A DNA stretch of 64,000 nucleotides from Rhodoferax potami (GTDB lineage Bacteria; Pseudomonadota; Gammaproteobacteria; Burkholderiales; Burkholderiaceae_C): the NCBI RefSeq assembly GCF_032193765.1, contig NZ_JAVBIJ010000001.1:3224001-3288000 (forward strand), written 5' to 3'. Positions 22,942-32,039 of this stretch are shown here, piece by piece. Made by a program: the position numbers and the translations under genes. Within the stretch, counting starts at the first letter, position 1. Each line of letters begins with the position of its first letter. Below the pieces are notes generated by a model that had not been told where the DNA came from, did not search any database, and worked only from the letters and a program-made list of their open reading frames with translations.

Positions 22942-23982
22942 ATGCATATGTCCCCAAGCCCTCGCCTCTCCATGCTCGATCTGGTGGCCGTCCGTGAAGG
23001 CGGCACCGTCGCACAAGCCTTGCAACTCGCCTTGAAAACCGCACAGCATGCGGAGGCCTTGGGCTTTGAGCGCTACTGGTTAGCCGAACACCACAACATG
23101 CCGGGGATCGCCAGCTCAGCCACCGCCGTGCTGGTGGGGCATATTGCCGGTGGTACCCAGCGTATCCGAGTGGGCTCTGGCGGCATCATGCTGCCTAACC
23201 ATGCGCCGCTGGTCGTGGCCGAAGCCTTTGGCACCCTCGCAGAGCTCTATCCCAACCGCATTGACCTCGGGCTGGGCCGCGCTCCGGGCACCGACCAGGC
23301 CACGATGCGGGCCCTGCGCCGCAACAAGGTAGAACACGAAGACGACTTCCCGCGGGACGTCGCCGAGCTGCAAACCCTGCTGGGCCCGATGCAAGCCGGC
23401 CAAAAACTGGTGGCCATGCCGGGGGCTGATACCCATGTGCCCATCTGGCTGCTCGGCTCCAGCCTGTACTCTGCGCAACTCGCAGCCCACATGGGCCTGC
23501 CCTACGCCTTCGCCTCGCACTTTGCGCCCCGCTACCTGCACCAAGCAGTGGCGATGTACCGCAATTTGTTCAGGCCCTCGGCCACACTGGCTAAACCGTA
23601 TCTGATGGTAGGTGTCCCCCTGGTCGCCGCAGAAACCGACGAAGCGGCCGAATGGCTGGCCAGCAGCATTTACCAACGCGTGCTGGGCATTCTGACCGGC
23701 CAGCGCAAATCGCTACCGCCTCCAGTGCCAGGCTTTATGCAGCAATGCCCGCCCGACGCGCGGGCTGCGATTCAAGACTTCTTGGGGGAAGCCGTGATCG
23801 GCGGGCCCGAAACCGTGCGCGAGGGCCTGCACGCCATGGCGGCCGCCACCGGAGCCGATGAGCTGATGCTGGTCTGCGACATCTACGATCCGGCCCTTCG
23901 CCTGCGCTCCTTGGATATTGCCGCGCAGGCCATTGCCCAAGCGCAGGCCACGGTCAAGGGCGACGTGCTGGCAACGGTATAA
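22942..23982 (+). CDS. LLM-class flavin-dependent oxidoreductase (luciferase-like)
   Basis: A 346-residue TIM-barrel protein of the bacterial luciferase-like family using FMN or F420-like flavin. Typical family strings are [19 protein letters not shown] near residues 46-64, [17 protein letters not shown] and [16 protein letters not shown] [14 protein letters not shown]. The C-terminal HxxV-like segment is replaced by residues usual in the one-domain LLM group. ATG 22942 is used because homologous proteins begin close to the first strand (PRLSMLDLV). Its last 29 bases overlap the end of the convergent pirin gene. The substrate is unknown. Confidence 0.88.
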   Translation: MHMSPSPRLSMLDLVAVREGGTVAQALQLALKTAQHAEALGFERYWLAEHHNMPGIASSATAVLVGHIAGGTQRIRVGSGGIMLPNHAPLVVAEAFGTLAELYPNRIDLGLGRAPGTDQATMRALRRNKVEHEDDFPRDVAELQTLLGPMQAGQKLVAMPGADTHVPIWLLGSSLYSAQLAAHMGLPYAFASHFAPRYLHQAVAMYRNLFRPSATLAKPYLMVGVPLVAAETDEAAEWLASSIYQRVLGILTGQRKSLPPPVPGFMQQCPPDARAAIQDFLGEAVIGGPETVREGLHAMAAATGADELMLVCDIYDPALRLRSLDIAAQAIAQAQATVKGDVLATV

Positions 23983-24817
23983 ATTCAGTCTCGCCGGGCA
24001 CCATGGGAAAGCGCTGCGCCTCCCAGTCGGCCTGGGCTTGCACGATGCGCTCCTTGCGGCTGGACACAAAGTTCCACACCATAAAGCGGTGGCCTAGGGG
24101 CGCGCCACCCAGCACCATCAAGCGGGTGGCCTGGTCTGCGCGAACCACCGGCTCCTCGCCCTCCGTCAAGACCTGCATCTGGCCACTGGGGAGTGGTGTG
24201 CCGGCCACAGAGACTGCGGCATCCACGCTGTAGATACCCCGCTCGACCGCTGCCGCTGGCAGAGTCACAGCGGCACCAGCTTCTAGCTCCAAGGCCAGAT
24301 ACAAGGTCGGGGACAAAGTTTTCACCGGCGAGCTGGCGCCGAACGCACTCCCCACCAACACCCGCACCGTCACCCCGGGCAGCTGCACCACCGGAATCTC
24401 ACTGGCAGGGGTGTGGACAAAGGAAGGCGCATCCTCTTCATGCTCCGCCGGTAACGCGGACCAGAGTTGGAAGCCATGGCTGTGGCGCTCTACGGCGCGC
24501 AGATCGTCGGGCGTGCGCTCGGAATGCACGATGCCCCTGCCGGCCGTCATCCAGTTGATGGCGCCCGGCTCGATGCGCTGCACCACACCGGTCGAGTCGC
24601 GGTGCATCATGGCGCCTTCGAACAAATAGGTCACTGTGGCCAAGCCAATATGGGGGTGCGGCCGCACATCGTGGTTGTCGCCCGGTTGGGCGGTGACCGG
24701 ACCGAAGTGGTCAAAAAACACAAAGGGGCCAATGGCCTGGCGCTGCACCGAGGGCAGCACCCGACGCACCGTAAAGCCGCCCCCGAGGTCGTGCGCGCGT
24801 GGGGTGATGTAGGTCAA
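23954..24817 (-). CDS. Pirin family protein
   Basis: A 287-residue bicupin protein. The metal-binding N-terminal cupin has [15 protein letters not shown] with two His and a His near HRDSTG, and a Glu in HSERTPDD, the standard pirin set. It begins with the pirin-type segment [21 protein letters not shown]. Pirins act as quercetin dioxygenases or redox-responsive cofactors; the role here is not evident. The start is a TTG at 24817, preceded at good spacing by AAGGAG; no ATG fits better. It overlaps the convergent luciferase-like gene by 29 bases. Confidence 0.9.
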   Translation of the reverse strand: MTYITPRAHDLGGGFTVRRVLPSVQRQAIGPFVFFDHFGPVTAQPGDNHDVRPHPHIGLATVTYLFEGAMMHRDSTGVVQRIEPGAINWMTAGRGIVHSERTPDDLRAVERHSHGFQLWSALPAEHEEDAPSFVHTPASEIPVVQLPGVTVRVLVGSAFGASSPVKTLSPTLYLALELEAGAAVTLPAAAVERGIYSVDAAVSVAGTPLPSGQMQVLTEGEEPVVRADQATRLMVLGGAPLGHRFMVWNFVSSRKERIVQAQADWEAQRFPMVPGETEFIPLPARRP

Positions 24818-24893
24818 AGCTCGCTCCTTGCCGGATTGCGTGAAATAGGAGGTCCATCCTACCAACTGGGCTCTGCTACAGTGTTTACGCCTT

Positions 24894-26068
24894 ATGAATA
24901 GCACCCTACTCCGTGATTTCCGTTTGATTGCACAGCGCTGGCAGGCTGAACATGCGCTGGTGGTGGATGAAGCAGGTGCTGCGAACCTGGAGCGCATCCG
25001 CTGGCTGGGCCCCTTGATCATCGCAATAAATGGTTTTCATGCACTGGTCTTCCTGCTCTTGGCCCTGCAAAAAGGCTCGGCCAACGACGCTCCACCCTGG
25101 GAATGGGTGCTCTGCGGTCTGCATTTCGCCATGGGGCTGACCATCTCGGCATTGACCTGGATGGCCCACCACAAGGGCTTGCGCTACCGCCGGTCACTGG
25201 CCCGCTGGATGGCGCCGCCCATGGCGCTGGTGGTGTTGGGATTTGCGGTGGCCATCGCGTGCGCCGACCAGTGGATCACCCCTAGCGTGACACCGTTCCT
25301 GATTGCCTGCCTGTGCGTCAGTGTGGGGCTCTACCTGCGGCCGGCGCCTGCTCTCGGTGTCTTTGTGCTGGCCTATATCGGGTTTTTCATCGCACTGGGC
25401 CATTTCCAGGACGAGCCACGGATGTTGCTCTCGATCCGGCTCAACGGCCTGACCGCATCCCTGATGGGCTGGGCCCTGTCGGTGCTGTTGTGGAGAAACT
25501 TCACCACCATCGCCCTGCAAAAAACCCAGGTGGCCCGGGTGAACGCCGAGCTGCAGACCAAGCAACGCGAACTCGAGCGCCTGACCCGCCAGGATGGGCT
25601 TACCGGCCTCTTCAACCGCAACACCTTTGTTGAACTCAGCAGCACCGAACTCAAGCGCGCCCTCCGGCAAGGCAGTTCCACCACGATTTTGCTGTTCGAC
25701 CTCGACCACTTCAAACGCATCAATGACACCTGGGGCCACCCGGCCGGAGACGCCATGCTGCGCCACGTCGCCCAGACCAGCGTGCAATCGGTGCGCAGCA
25801 CCGACTTGGTGGGGCGGCTCGGGGGGAAGAGTTCATCGTGTTGTTGCCCCACACCCATGCAGACGCGGGCCGGCGCATTGCCGAAAAAATCCGCCAGCGG
25901 CTCGAGGCCAGCCCCCTCCAGTGGAAGGGCGAGACACTGCACATCACCGCCAGCTTCGGCCTGTCCAGCACCACCGCGGCGGAAGGCCGGAGTTTTGACC
26001 ACCTCTACAACGAGGCAGACAAAGCCCTTTACCTGGCCAAACAGCGCGGGCGCAACCGGGTGATTTGA
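24894..26068 (+). pseudogene. Membrane diguanylate cyclase (GGDEF) with a frameshift in the active site
   Basis: The N-terminal part (residues 1 to about 205) has about six hydrophobic helices. Then come a short coiled coil and the start of a GGDEF domain (LTRQDGLTGLFNRNTF, then LLFDLDHFKRINDTWGHPAG). At 25821-25826, in a run of six G, one base is missing, so the frame changes just where RLGGEEF should be. In the shifted frame the domain continues correctly (EEFIVLLPHTHADAGRRIAEK ... EADKALYLAKQRGRNRVI) to 26068. As written, the translated product ends with nonsense sequence at 26063 and cannot make cyclic-di-GMP. If one base is restored, the protein is a complete active-type cyclase of about 391 residues. 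Confidence 0.85.
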
Positions 26069-26092
26069 AGCCCCCGCCTCGCGCGGTGGCGC

Positions 26093-26110
26093 CAGCCCCG
26101 GCGGGGCTTT
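26093..26110 (+). terminator. Short hairpin with T-run after the GGDEF gene
   Basis: AGCCCC, loop GGC, GGGGCT and four T. It is a modest terminator between the GGDEF gene and the ABC-F gene. Confidence 0.5.
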
Positions 26111-26137
26111 TGCCGGTGCAGGGATAATCTGGGCCAC

Positions 26138-28117
26138 ATGGCACTTATTACTCTTCTTGACGCCCAGCTGGCATTCGGGCACGTCCCTCTCCTCGACCAC
26201 GCTGATTTCTCCCTCGAAACGCAGGAGCGTGTCGGCCTTATCGGTCGCAACGGCGCCGGCAAATCGTCGATGCTCAAAATCCTCGGCGGCATGGAGCGGC
26301 CCGATGACGGCACCCTGCAAGTCCAGGGCGGCACCCGCATTGCCTATGTAGCGCAGGAGCCGGTGCTCGATGCAGATGCTACTATTTTTATAGCAGTTCG
26401 CGCAGGTCTTGAGCGCGTCATCGGCTTGATTGAGCAGTATTGCGCAGGCGAGGGCGACCTCGACGCGATGCAAAGCGAAATCGAAACGCTGGACGGCTGG
26501 AACTGGGAACAACGGGTCAACGAGACCCTGCAAAGGCTGCACCTGAACCCTGAGGCAGTGGTGAGCACCCTGTCGGGCGGAACCAAGAAGCGCGTCGCAC
26601 TGGCCCAGGCGCTGGTGGCGCAGCCCGATGTGCTGCTGCTCGACGAGCCGACCAACCACTTGGACCTGGACTCGATTGAGTGGCTGGAAGGCCTGCTCAA
26701 AGAATTCAAGGGCTCCATCATCACCATCACCCACGACCGGTCGTTCCTCGACAACGTGGCGACCCGCATTGTGGAACTCGATCGTGGCAAATTGATGAGC
26801 TACCCCGGCAACTTTGCCGCCTACCTGCTACAAAAAGAAGAGCAGCTGGCACAAGAAGCCATCATCAACGCCAAAGCCGACAAGCTGCTGGCCCAGGAAG
26901 AAGTGTGGATCCGCAAGGGTGTGGAAGCCCGCCGCACCCGTGCTACCGCCCGTATCAACCGCCTGCAAGAGCTGCGCGCCACCCGCGAAGCCCGCCGCGA
27001 TGTGGTCGGCAGCGTGAACATGGATGTCAACAGCGGCGACAAGAGCGGCAAGCTCGTCTCCGAAATGGTGCATGTCAGCAAAACCTTTGGCTTGGGCACC
27101 GAGCAAGAGCGCCAGATCGTGCGCGATTTCACGGCCACCATCCTGCGCGGCGACAAAATCGGCCTGCTCGGCCCCAACGGCGCGGGCAAAACGACGTTGC
27201 TCAAGCTCATTCTGGGTGAACACCAGCCCGACCCGGCACCAGCCAACGCGCCCAAACCGGAACCCGGCCACAGCCCGTGGGGTACCGTGCGTTTGGGCAG
27301 CAATGTGACCGTGGCTTACTTCGACCAGATGCGCAATGCGCTGGACATGGATGCCACGCTGGAAGACTTCATCAGCCCCGGTTCGGAATGGATCGAGATC
27401 GGCAACCAGAAAAAACACCGCAAGAGCTACCTGGGCGACTTTTTGTTCTCGCCGGCCCGGGCCACCTCGCCGGTGCGCTCCCTGTCGGGCGGCGAGCGCA
27501 ACCGCTTGCTGCTGGCACGCTTGTTTGCCCGCCCCGCCAACGTACTGGTGCTGGACGAGCCGACCAACGACTTGGACATCGACACCCTGGAGCTGCTGGA
27601 AGACCTGCTGCAAAACTACGACGGCACCGTTTTCTTGGTCAGCCACGACCGGACTTTCCTCGACAACGTGGTCACCAGCACGATTGCTTACGAAGGCGAC
27701 GCCAAGTGGCGCGAATACGAAGGCGGTGTGAGCGACTGGCTGATTCAGACCAAGCGCGCCAACGACATTGCGGCCGCCCTAGGCAAAACCACAGCTAAGC
27801 CCTTTAACTACGAGCGCGAGCAGCTACAAAAACAGGAGCAAGCGACCGCCAAGGTGAGCGCCACAGCGCCTGCGGCTCCGGCCCCCGCCAAAGCCCGCAA
27901 GCTGAGCTTCAAGGAGCAGCGCGAGCTCGATGCCTTGCCTGACCAGATTGCTGCCCTCGAAGCGGAACAAAAAGAGATCGCCGATGCGCTGGCCGATGGA
28001 AGCCTGTTCGCCAAGGACAACGCCCGGGCGCTGGCCCTGAGCGAGCGCAATGCCGCGATTGACGAAGCCCTGATGGCAGCGCTGGAGCGCTGGGAAGTGC
28101 TGGGCAAGCCGGCCTAA
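26138..28117 (+). CDS. uup: ABC-F family ATPase, Uup type
   Basis: A 659-residue soluble protein with two ATPase domains and no membrane part; ABC-F proteins act on the ribosome. Domain 1 has GRNGAGKSSML, LSGGTKKRVALAQ and LLLDEPTNHLDLD; domain 2 has GPNGAGKTTLL, LSGGERNRLLLAR and LVLDEPTNDLDID. The linker contains the Arg-rich RRTRATARINRLQELRATR. The C-terminal 75 residues (KLSFKEQRELDALPDQIAAL...) are a coiled coil, the DNA- and ribosome-binding tail that defines Uup. Residues near 81-94 (ATIFIAVRAGLERV) are encoded by an AT-rich string that matches half of the dispersed palindromic element. Confidence 0.92.
   Translation: MALITLLDAQLAFGHVPLLDHADFSLETQERVGLIGRNGAGKSSMLKILGGMERPDDGTLQVQGGTRIAYVAQEPVLDADATIFIAVRAGLERVIGLIEQYCAGEGDLDAMQSEIETLDGWNWEQRVNETLQRLHLNPEAVVSTLSGGTKKRVALAQALVAQPDVLLLDEPTNHLDLDSIEWLEGLLKEFKGSIITITHDRSFLDNVATRIVELDRGKLMSYPGNFAAYLLQKEEQLAQEAIINAKADKLLAQEEVWIRKGVEARRTRATARINRLQELRATREARRDVVGSVNMDVNSGDKSGKLVSEMVHVSKTFGLGTEQERQIVRDFTATILRGDKIGLLGPNGAGKTTLLKLILGEHQPDPAPANAPKPEPGHSPWGTVRLGSNVTVAYFDQMRNALDMDATLEDFISPGSEWIEIGNQKKHRKSYLGDFLFSPARATSPVRSLSGGERNRLLLARLFARPANVLVLDEPTNDLDIDTLELLEDLLQNYDGTVFLVSHDRTFLDNVVTSTIAYEGDAKWREYEGGVSDWLIQTKRANDIAAALGKTTAKPFNYEREQLQKQEQATAKVSATAPAAPAPAKARKLSFKEQRELDALPDQIAALEAEQKEIADALADGSLFAKDNARALALSERNAAIDEALMAALERWEVLGKPA
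26378..26404 (+). repeat. Probable half copy of the dispersed element inside uup
   Basis: GCTACTATTTTTATAGCAG then TTCGCGCA resembles the left half of the copy at 19810 (GCTATCCTTTTTATAGCTGC) and of the copy in dadA (TTCGCGCA). The string stands out as AT-rich in a GC-rich gene. The right half of the element is not seen, so this is less certain than the other copies. Confidence 0.45.
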
Positions 28118-28129
28118 AGGCCAGCTGCC

Positions 28130-29422
28130 TTACACAATGCCCTGTTGCTGCAGGGTCTGGATGCGCGCAGCGTCCAGACCCAATTCACGCAGCACCTCGG
28201 TGGTGTGCTCGCCCAGCGCAGGCGGCGCATAACGCAGCTGCACCGGTGCGGCGGACAAGCGCATAGGGCTTGCCACGGTGCGGATTTCTGCCGCCCCCTT
28301 TGCCGCGCTCGTTGCTATGCTTTCAGGAGCATTACCCGCACTATTTACCTGCGCCACTACCTGTTTTTGCACCAAACCACGGGCTTGCACCTGGGGATCT
28401 GCAAACGCGCTGGCCAGGGTGTTGATCGGGCCGCAGGGTACGGCTTTGTCTTCGAGCAGTGCAATCCACTCGGCGGTGGTACGGGTACGGGTGACTTCCA
28501 TCATCAGCGGGATCAGCGTGCTGCGGTTTTCAACCCGGCGGGTGTTGGTGGTGAAACGCGCGTCCTGCGCCCACTCCGGCCGGCCGGCCGCCGCACAAAA
28601 GCGGGCGAATTGCCCGTCGTTGCCGATGGCGAGCAACATCGCGCCATCCGCGGTGGGGAAGTCCTGGTAAGGCACGAGGCTGGGGTGGGCATTGCCCATG
28701 CGCTGGGGCTCGGCACCGGTGTTGATGAAACCCGCCGCTTGGTTGGCCAGAATGGCCATGCCCACATCCAGCAAGGCCATGTCGATGTGCTGGCCCTCGC
28801 CGGTGCGGTGGCGCATCTCAATCGCGGCCAGGATGGCGCTGGTGGCGTAAATGCCGGTAAACACATCGGTGATTGCCACACCCGCGCGCTGCGGGCCGCC
28901 GCCGGGCTCGCCGTCTGCCCGGCCGGTGATGCTCATCATGCCGCTCATGGCCTGGATCATCAGGTCGTAACCCGCTCGCTCGGCATAGGGCCCGGTCTGA
29001 CCGAAACCGGTGATCGAGCAATAAATCAAACGCGGGTTCAAGGCCTTGAGGCTGGCGTAGTCCAGGCCGTAATGGGCCAGGCCACCGACCTTGAAGTTCT
29101 CGACCAGGATGTCGCTCTGCAACGCCATCTGCCGGATCAGGGTTTGCCCGTCGGGGTGGGCCATGTCGATGGTGATGGAACGCTTATTGCGGTTACAGGC
29201 GGTGAAATAGGTGGCGTCGGCGGTGGGCTGGCCCTCTGTATCGGGCATGAAGGGCGGCCCCCAATGGCGGGTGTCGTCACCAGCGACCGGGCGTTCGACC
29301 TTGACTACATCCGCCCCGAGGTCTGCCAGCATTTGGGTGCACCACGGACCTGCCAATACGCGGGAAAGGTCCAGAACTTTGAGGTGCGACAGTGCGCCTT
29401 GGGGGGTGTTGGGGAGGGTCAT
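28130..29422 (-). CDS. CaiB/BaiF-family (class III) CoA transferase
   Basis: A 430-residue CoA transferase, moving CoA between an acyl-CoA and a free acid through an aspartyl intermediate. The N-terminal block GALSHLKVLDLSRVLAGPWCTQ and ADLGADVVKVERP are characteristic; the catalytic Asp is likely the one in AERAGYDLMIQAMSGMMS. The donor and acceptor cannot be read from sequence; family members include formyl-CoA and succinyl-CoA:glutarate or itaconate transferases. A region near residues 353-372 (QVVAQVNSAGNAPESIATSA) is longer than usual and coincides with a copy of the dispersed element at 28314-28370. It is convergent with uup and divergent from the beta-glucosidase. Confidence 0.9.
   Translation of the reverse strand: MTLPNTPQGALSHLKVLDLSRVLAGPWCTQMLADLGADVVKVERPVAGDDTRHWGPPFMPDTEGQPTADATYFTACNRNKRSITIDMAHPDGQTLIRQMALQSDILVENFKVGGLAHYGLDYASLKALNPRLIYCSITGFGQTGPYAERAGYDLMIQAMSGMMSITGRADGEPGGGPQRAGVAITDVFTGIYATSAILAAIEMRHRTGEGQHIDMALLDVGMAILANQAAGFINTGAEPQRMGNAHPSLVPYQDFPTADGAMLLAIGNDGQFARFCAAAGRPEWAQDARFTTNTRRVENRSTLIPLMMEVTRTRTTAEWIALLEDKAVPCGPINTLASAFADPQVQARGLVQKQVVAQVNSAGNAPESIATSAAKGAAEIRTVASPMRLSAAPVQLRYAPPALGEHTTEVLRELGLDAARIQTLQQQGIV
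28314..28370 (+). repeat. Dispersed palindromic element, copy E, inside the CoA transferase gene
   Basis: GCTATGCTTTCAGGAGC, CCGCAC, TGCGCCACTACC, TGTTTTTG: it lines up with the copy at 7908 block by block at nearly the same length. It lies antisense in the gene and keeps the frame open. Confidence 0.6.
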
Positions 29423-29469
29423 ACCGGCTCGAGTGCGTGAAGTAACCCATAGTAGCCTCTGCAGCCGGT

Positions 29470-29497
29470 TTGACAGGCCCGATTTCACCCGTAAAAT
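29470..29497 (+). promoter_or_regulatory. Sigma-70 type promoter of the beta-glucosidase gene
   Basis: A perfect -35 TTGACA (29470-29475), a 16-bp spacer and -10 TAAAAT (29492-29497). The predicted transcript start is about 29504, exactly at the LacI-type operator. Confidence 0.7.
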
Positions 29498-29504
29498 TCG
29501 CACC

Positions 29505-29518
29505 TGAAAACGATTTCA
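29505..29518. promoter_or_regulatory. LacI-family operator at the beta-glucosidase promoter
   Basis: TGAAAACGATTTCA is a near-perfect 14-bp palindrome with central CG, the typical LacI/GalR-family site. It is placed right after the predicted start point, ideal for repression. The LacI gene two positions downstream (30927-31964) is the obvious ligand. Confidence 0.75.
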
Positions 29519-29543
29519 AATGAGAATAATGCAAGGACGCCCC

Positions 29544-30875
29544 GTGACCTCTCCCGAGACATTTCCCCTGCCCCGCTTTCCTTCCGATTTCCGCTGGGGC
29601 GTCGCCACCAGCTCCTACCAGATTGAGGGCGCAGCCGCCCAGGACGGGCGTGGCCCGTCCATCTGGGACACTTTTTCCAAGACCCCCGGCAAAGTGGTGA
29701 ATGGCGACACTGGCGATGTGGCCTGCGACCACTACAACCGCCTCGAGTCCGACCTCGACATGATCCAGAGCCTGGGCGTGGACAGCTACCGGTTTTCGAT
29801 CGCGTGGTCCCGGGTGCAGCCCTTGGGCTACGGCGCCTGGAACACCGCAGGCCTGGACTTTTACGAGCGCCTGGTCGACGGCTTGTTAAGGCGCGGCATT
29901 GCCCCCTTTGCCACCCTGTACCACTGGGACCTGCCCCAAGGCCTGCAAGACCTGCAACAAGGCTGGGAAGCCCGCGACACCGCCTACCGCTTTGCCGACT
30001 ACGCCGAGCGCATGGGCCGCTTGTTGGGCGACCGCGTCGCCAGCATTGCCACCCACAACGAACCCTGGTGCACCGCCACCCTGGGTTACGACCAGGGCGT
30101 GTTCGCCCCCGGCAAGAAAGATGTGCCGGCCATGCTGCGCGTCTCGCACAACCTGCTGCTGTCGCACGGCTTGGCGCTGCAGTCCATGCGCGCCGCGGGC
30201 GTCAAAGCGCCGCTGGGCATTGTGCTGAACCAGTCGCCCACCACCGCCGCCACCGACAGCCCGGCCGACCAGACCCGCGCCCAGCGCGAGTACGACCGCT
30301 TTGTGCGCTGGTACATGGACCCGATCTTCAAGAAGGCCTACCCGCAAGGCCCGGAATTGGCGCAGCCCGACAACATCGAGGCTGGTGACTTCGACATCAT
30401 TGCCCAGCCCCTGGACTTTCTGGGTATCAACTACTACACCCGCATCTGGGCCAGCACCAGCACACCACCGGTGCCGCCGCCCAACCAAGACGGCGTGTCG
30501 GACATGGGCTGGGAAAACTACGCACAAGGCCTCTCAGACCTGCTGCAAGGCATCCACCGCGACTACACCCTGCCCCCGATTTACATCACGGAAAACGGGT
30601 TCGCGGAAGCCGACAAGGTGGTCGATGGCCGTGTGATCGACCCGGGCCGCCAGGCTTACATGCAGACCCACTTGCAGGCACTGCACGAGGCGATGGTCGC
30701 GGGTGTGGATGTGCGCGGCTTCTTTTACTGGAGCCTGATGGACAACTTTGAATGGGCCTGCGGCTACGACAAACGCTTCGGGCTGGTGCACGTGGACTAC
30801 GCCACCCAGCAGCGCACCCTGAAAGACAGTGCCCTGCGCTACCGCGCGTTGATCGCCAGCCAGCGCAAGCGCTGA
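29544..30875 (+). CDS. Beta-glucosidase, glycoside hydrolase family 1
   Basis: A 443-residue retaining GH1 enzyme releasing beta-linked glucose (or related sugars) from short glycosides. The acid/base Glu is in THNEPW (E173) and the nucleophile in YITENG (E350). The start signature FRWGVATSSYQIEGA and the end FFYWSLMDNFEWACGY are family marks. I choose GTG 29544, which has AAGGA at good spacing and leaves a 40-base leader after the predicted promoter; ATG 29520 would add 8 residues but lies only 1 base after the operator. No signal peptide, so it is cytosolic and acts on imported sugars. It is regulated by the adjacent LacI protein, by inference from the operator. Confidence 0.94.
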   Translation: MTSPETFPLPRFPSDFRWGVATSSYQIEGAAAQDGRGPSIWDTFSKTPGKVVNGDTGDVACDHYNRLESDLDMIQSLGVDSYRFSIAWSRVQPLGYGAWNTAGLDFYERLVDGLLRRGIAPFATLYHWDLPQGLQDLQQGWEARDTAYRFADYAERMGRLLGDRVASIATHNEPWCTATLGYDQGVFAPGKKDVPAMLRVSHNLLLSHGLALQSMRAAGVKAPLGIVLNQSPTTAATDSPADQTRAQREYDRFVRWYMDPIFKKAYPQGPELAQPDNIEAGDFDIIAQPLDFLGINYYTRIWASTSTPPVPPPNQDGVSDMGWENYAQGLSDLLQGIHRDYTLPPIYITENGFAEADKVVDGRVIDPGRQAYMQTHLQALHEAMVAGVDVRGFFYWSLMDNFEWACGYDKRFGLVHVDYATQQRTLKDSALRYRALIASQRKR

Positions 30876-30877
30876 AT

Positions 30878-30904
30878 GAAAAAAGGCCCCTAGGGCCTTT
30901 TTTT
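30878..30904 (+). terminator. Terminator between beta-glucosidase and lacI genes
   Basis: AAAAGGCCC, loop CTA, GGGCCTTTTTTT: symmetrical, so it serves both convergent genes. Confidence 0.85.
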
Positions 30905-30926
30905 ATGTCTACTTTTCAGGCCTGCC

Positions 30927-31964
30927 TCAAGCCTGCCAATTGCGGGTGGTCTCGCGGACCATCAGCTCCAGCGGGGGCAACTGCACCGCCTCTGCGGGGT
31001 AGCCCATCATGTCCAGCAGCATGCGGGCCGCATAGAGGCCCACCTCATACACCGGCTGGCGCACGCTGGTGAGCGGCGGGGTCATGAAGCTGGAGGTGGG
31101 CATGTCGTCGAAGCCCACCAGCGACACGTCGTCCGGCACCCGGATACCCCGCTGGTATAGCGCAAGCCGTGCGCCGAGCGCCGTATCGTCGTTGGCGCAA
31201 AAGATCGCAGTAAACGGAACACCGCTGTCCATCAAGCGCTGCGCGGCAGCAAAGCCGCCTTTGTCCGTGAAATTACCGCGTTCCAACAAGCGCGGGTCGG
31301 GCTCCACACCGGCCTCCGTGTGGGCTTCGAGGTAACCGAGGTAGCGGCCTTGCGCATCGGCACGGTTTTCAACCCCGGCGATATGGGCAATACGGGTATG
31401 GCCCAGCGCCAGCAAATGGCGGGTGGCTAGGTAGCCTCCGAATTTCTGGTCCACATGGATGGAGCGCAAGTTGGGCCCCTCCAAGTCTCGCTCGGTAATC
31501 ACCACCGGCTGTTGCTTGGCGACGTCCAGCACATCCGAGTCGGCAATGTCACTGGTCAGGATGATGACACCATCCACCCGGCGCGAGGTCAGCAGCTTGA
31601 GACTGGCTACGTCGGTTTGAGCATTCCAGTGACCGCTCACGATGATGGGGGAATGGCCGCTCGCCTCCAGCCCCACCTCGATACCTTTGAGTGCACGCGA
31701 ATAAAACTGACTCTCAATCGACTGGGTGAGCACACCCACCGTCATGGTGATGCCGGTCTTCAGGCTACGGGCAAAAATGTTGGGGCGAAACTTGAGCTGG
31801 GCGATCGCCGCCTCGACGGCTTCGCGCTTGGCGGGTGCCACCTTGGCGGTGCCGTTCAATATGCGGGATACCGTACTCGGCGACACCCCGGCTACACGGG
31901 CGACCTCCAGCAGGGTCACAGGTTCGTTGCTGAACGGGGTAGCGGTATCTGGGGTGAGGGGCAT
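30927..31964 (-). CDS. LacI-family transcriptional regulator
   Basis: A 345-residue repressor. The helix-turn-helix and hinge are at about residues 17-70 (TLLEVARVAGVSPSTVSRIL, then NIFARSLKTG), followed by the sugar-binding type periplasmic fold with VGFDDMPTSSFMTPPLTSVR near the C-terminus. It is convergent with the beta-glucosidase gene and separated by a shared terminator. The palindrome TGAAAACGATTTCA at the beta-glucosidase promoter is its most likely operator. Similar palindromes upstream of ytfQ may also be targets, so its regulon may be wider than this locus. Confidence 0.92.
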   Translation of the reverse strand: MPLTPDTATPFSNEPVTLLEVARVAGVSPSTVSRILNGTAKVAPAKREAVEAAIAQLKFRPNIFARSLKTGITMTVGVLTQSIESQFYSRALKGIEVGLEASGHSPIIVSGHWNAQTDVASLKLLTSRRVDGVIILTSDIADSDVLDVAKQQPVVITERDLEGPNLRSIHVDQKFGGYLATRHLLALGHTRIAHIAGVENRADAQGRYLGYLEAHTEAGVEPDPRLLERGNFTDKGGFAAAQRLMDSGVPFTAIFCANDDTALGARLALYQRGIRVPDDVSLVGFDDMPTSSFMTPPLTSVRQPVYEVGLYAARMLLDMMGYPAEAVQLPPLELMVRETTRNWQA

Positions 31965-32039
31965 GCAATATCGGGCGCGGAGGGGGTGCGCCGGAGTTTA
32001 TGCGATGCCCCCGTGCCGGGCTGTGGGGTAAAACCCGCC

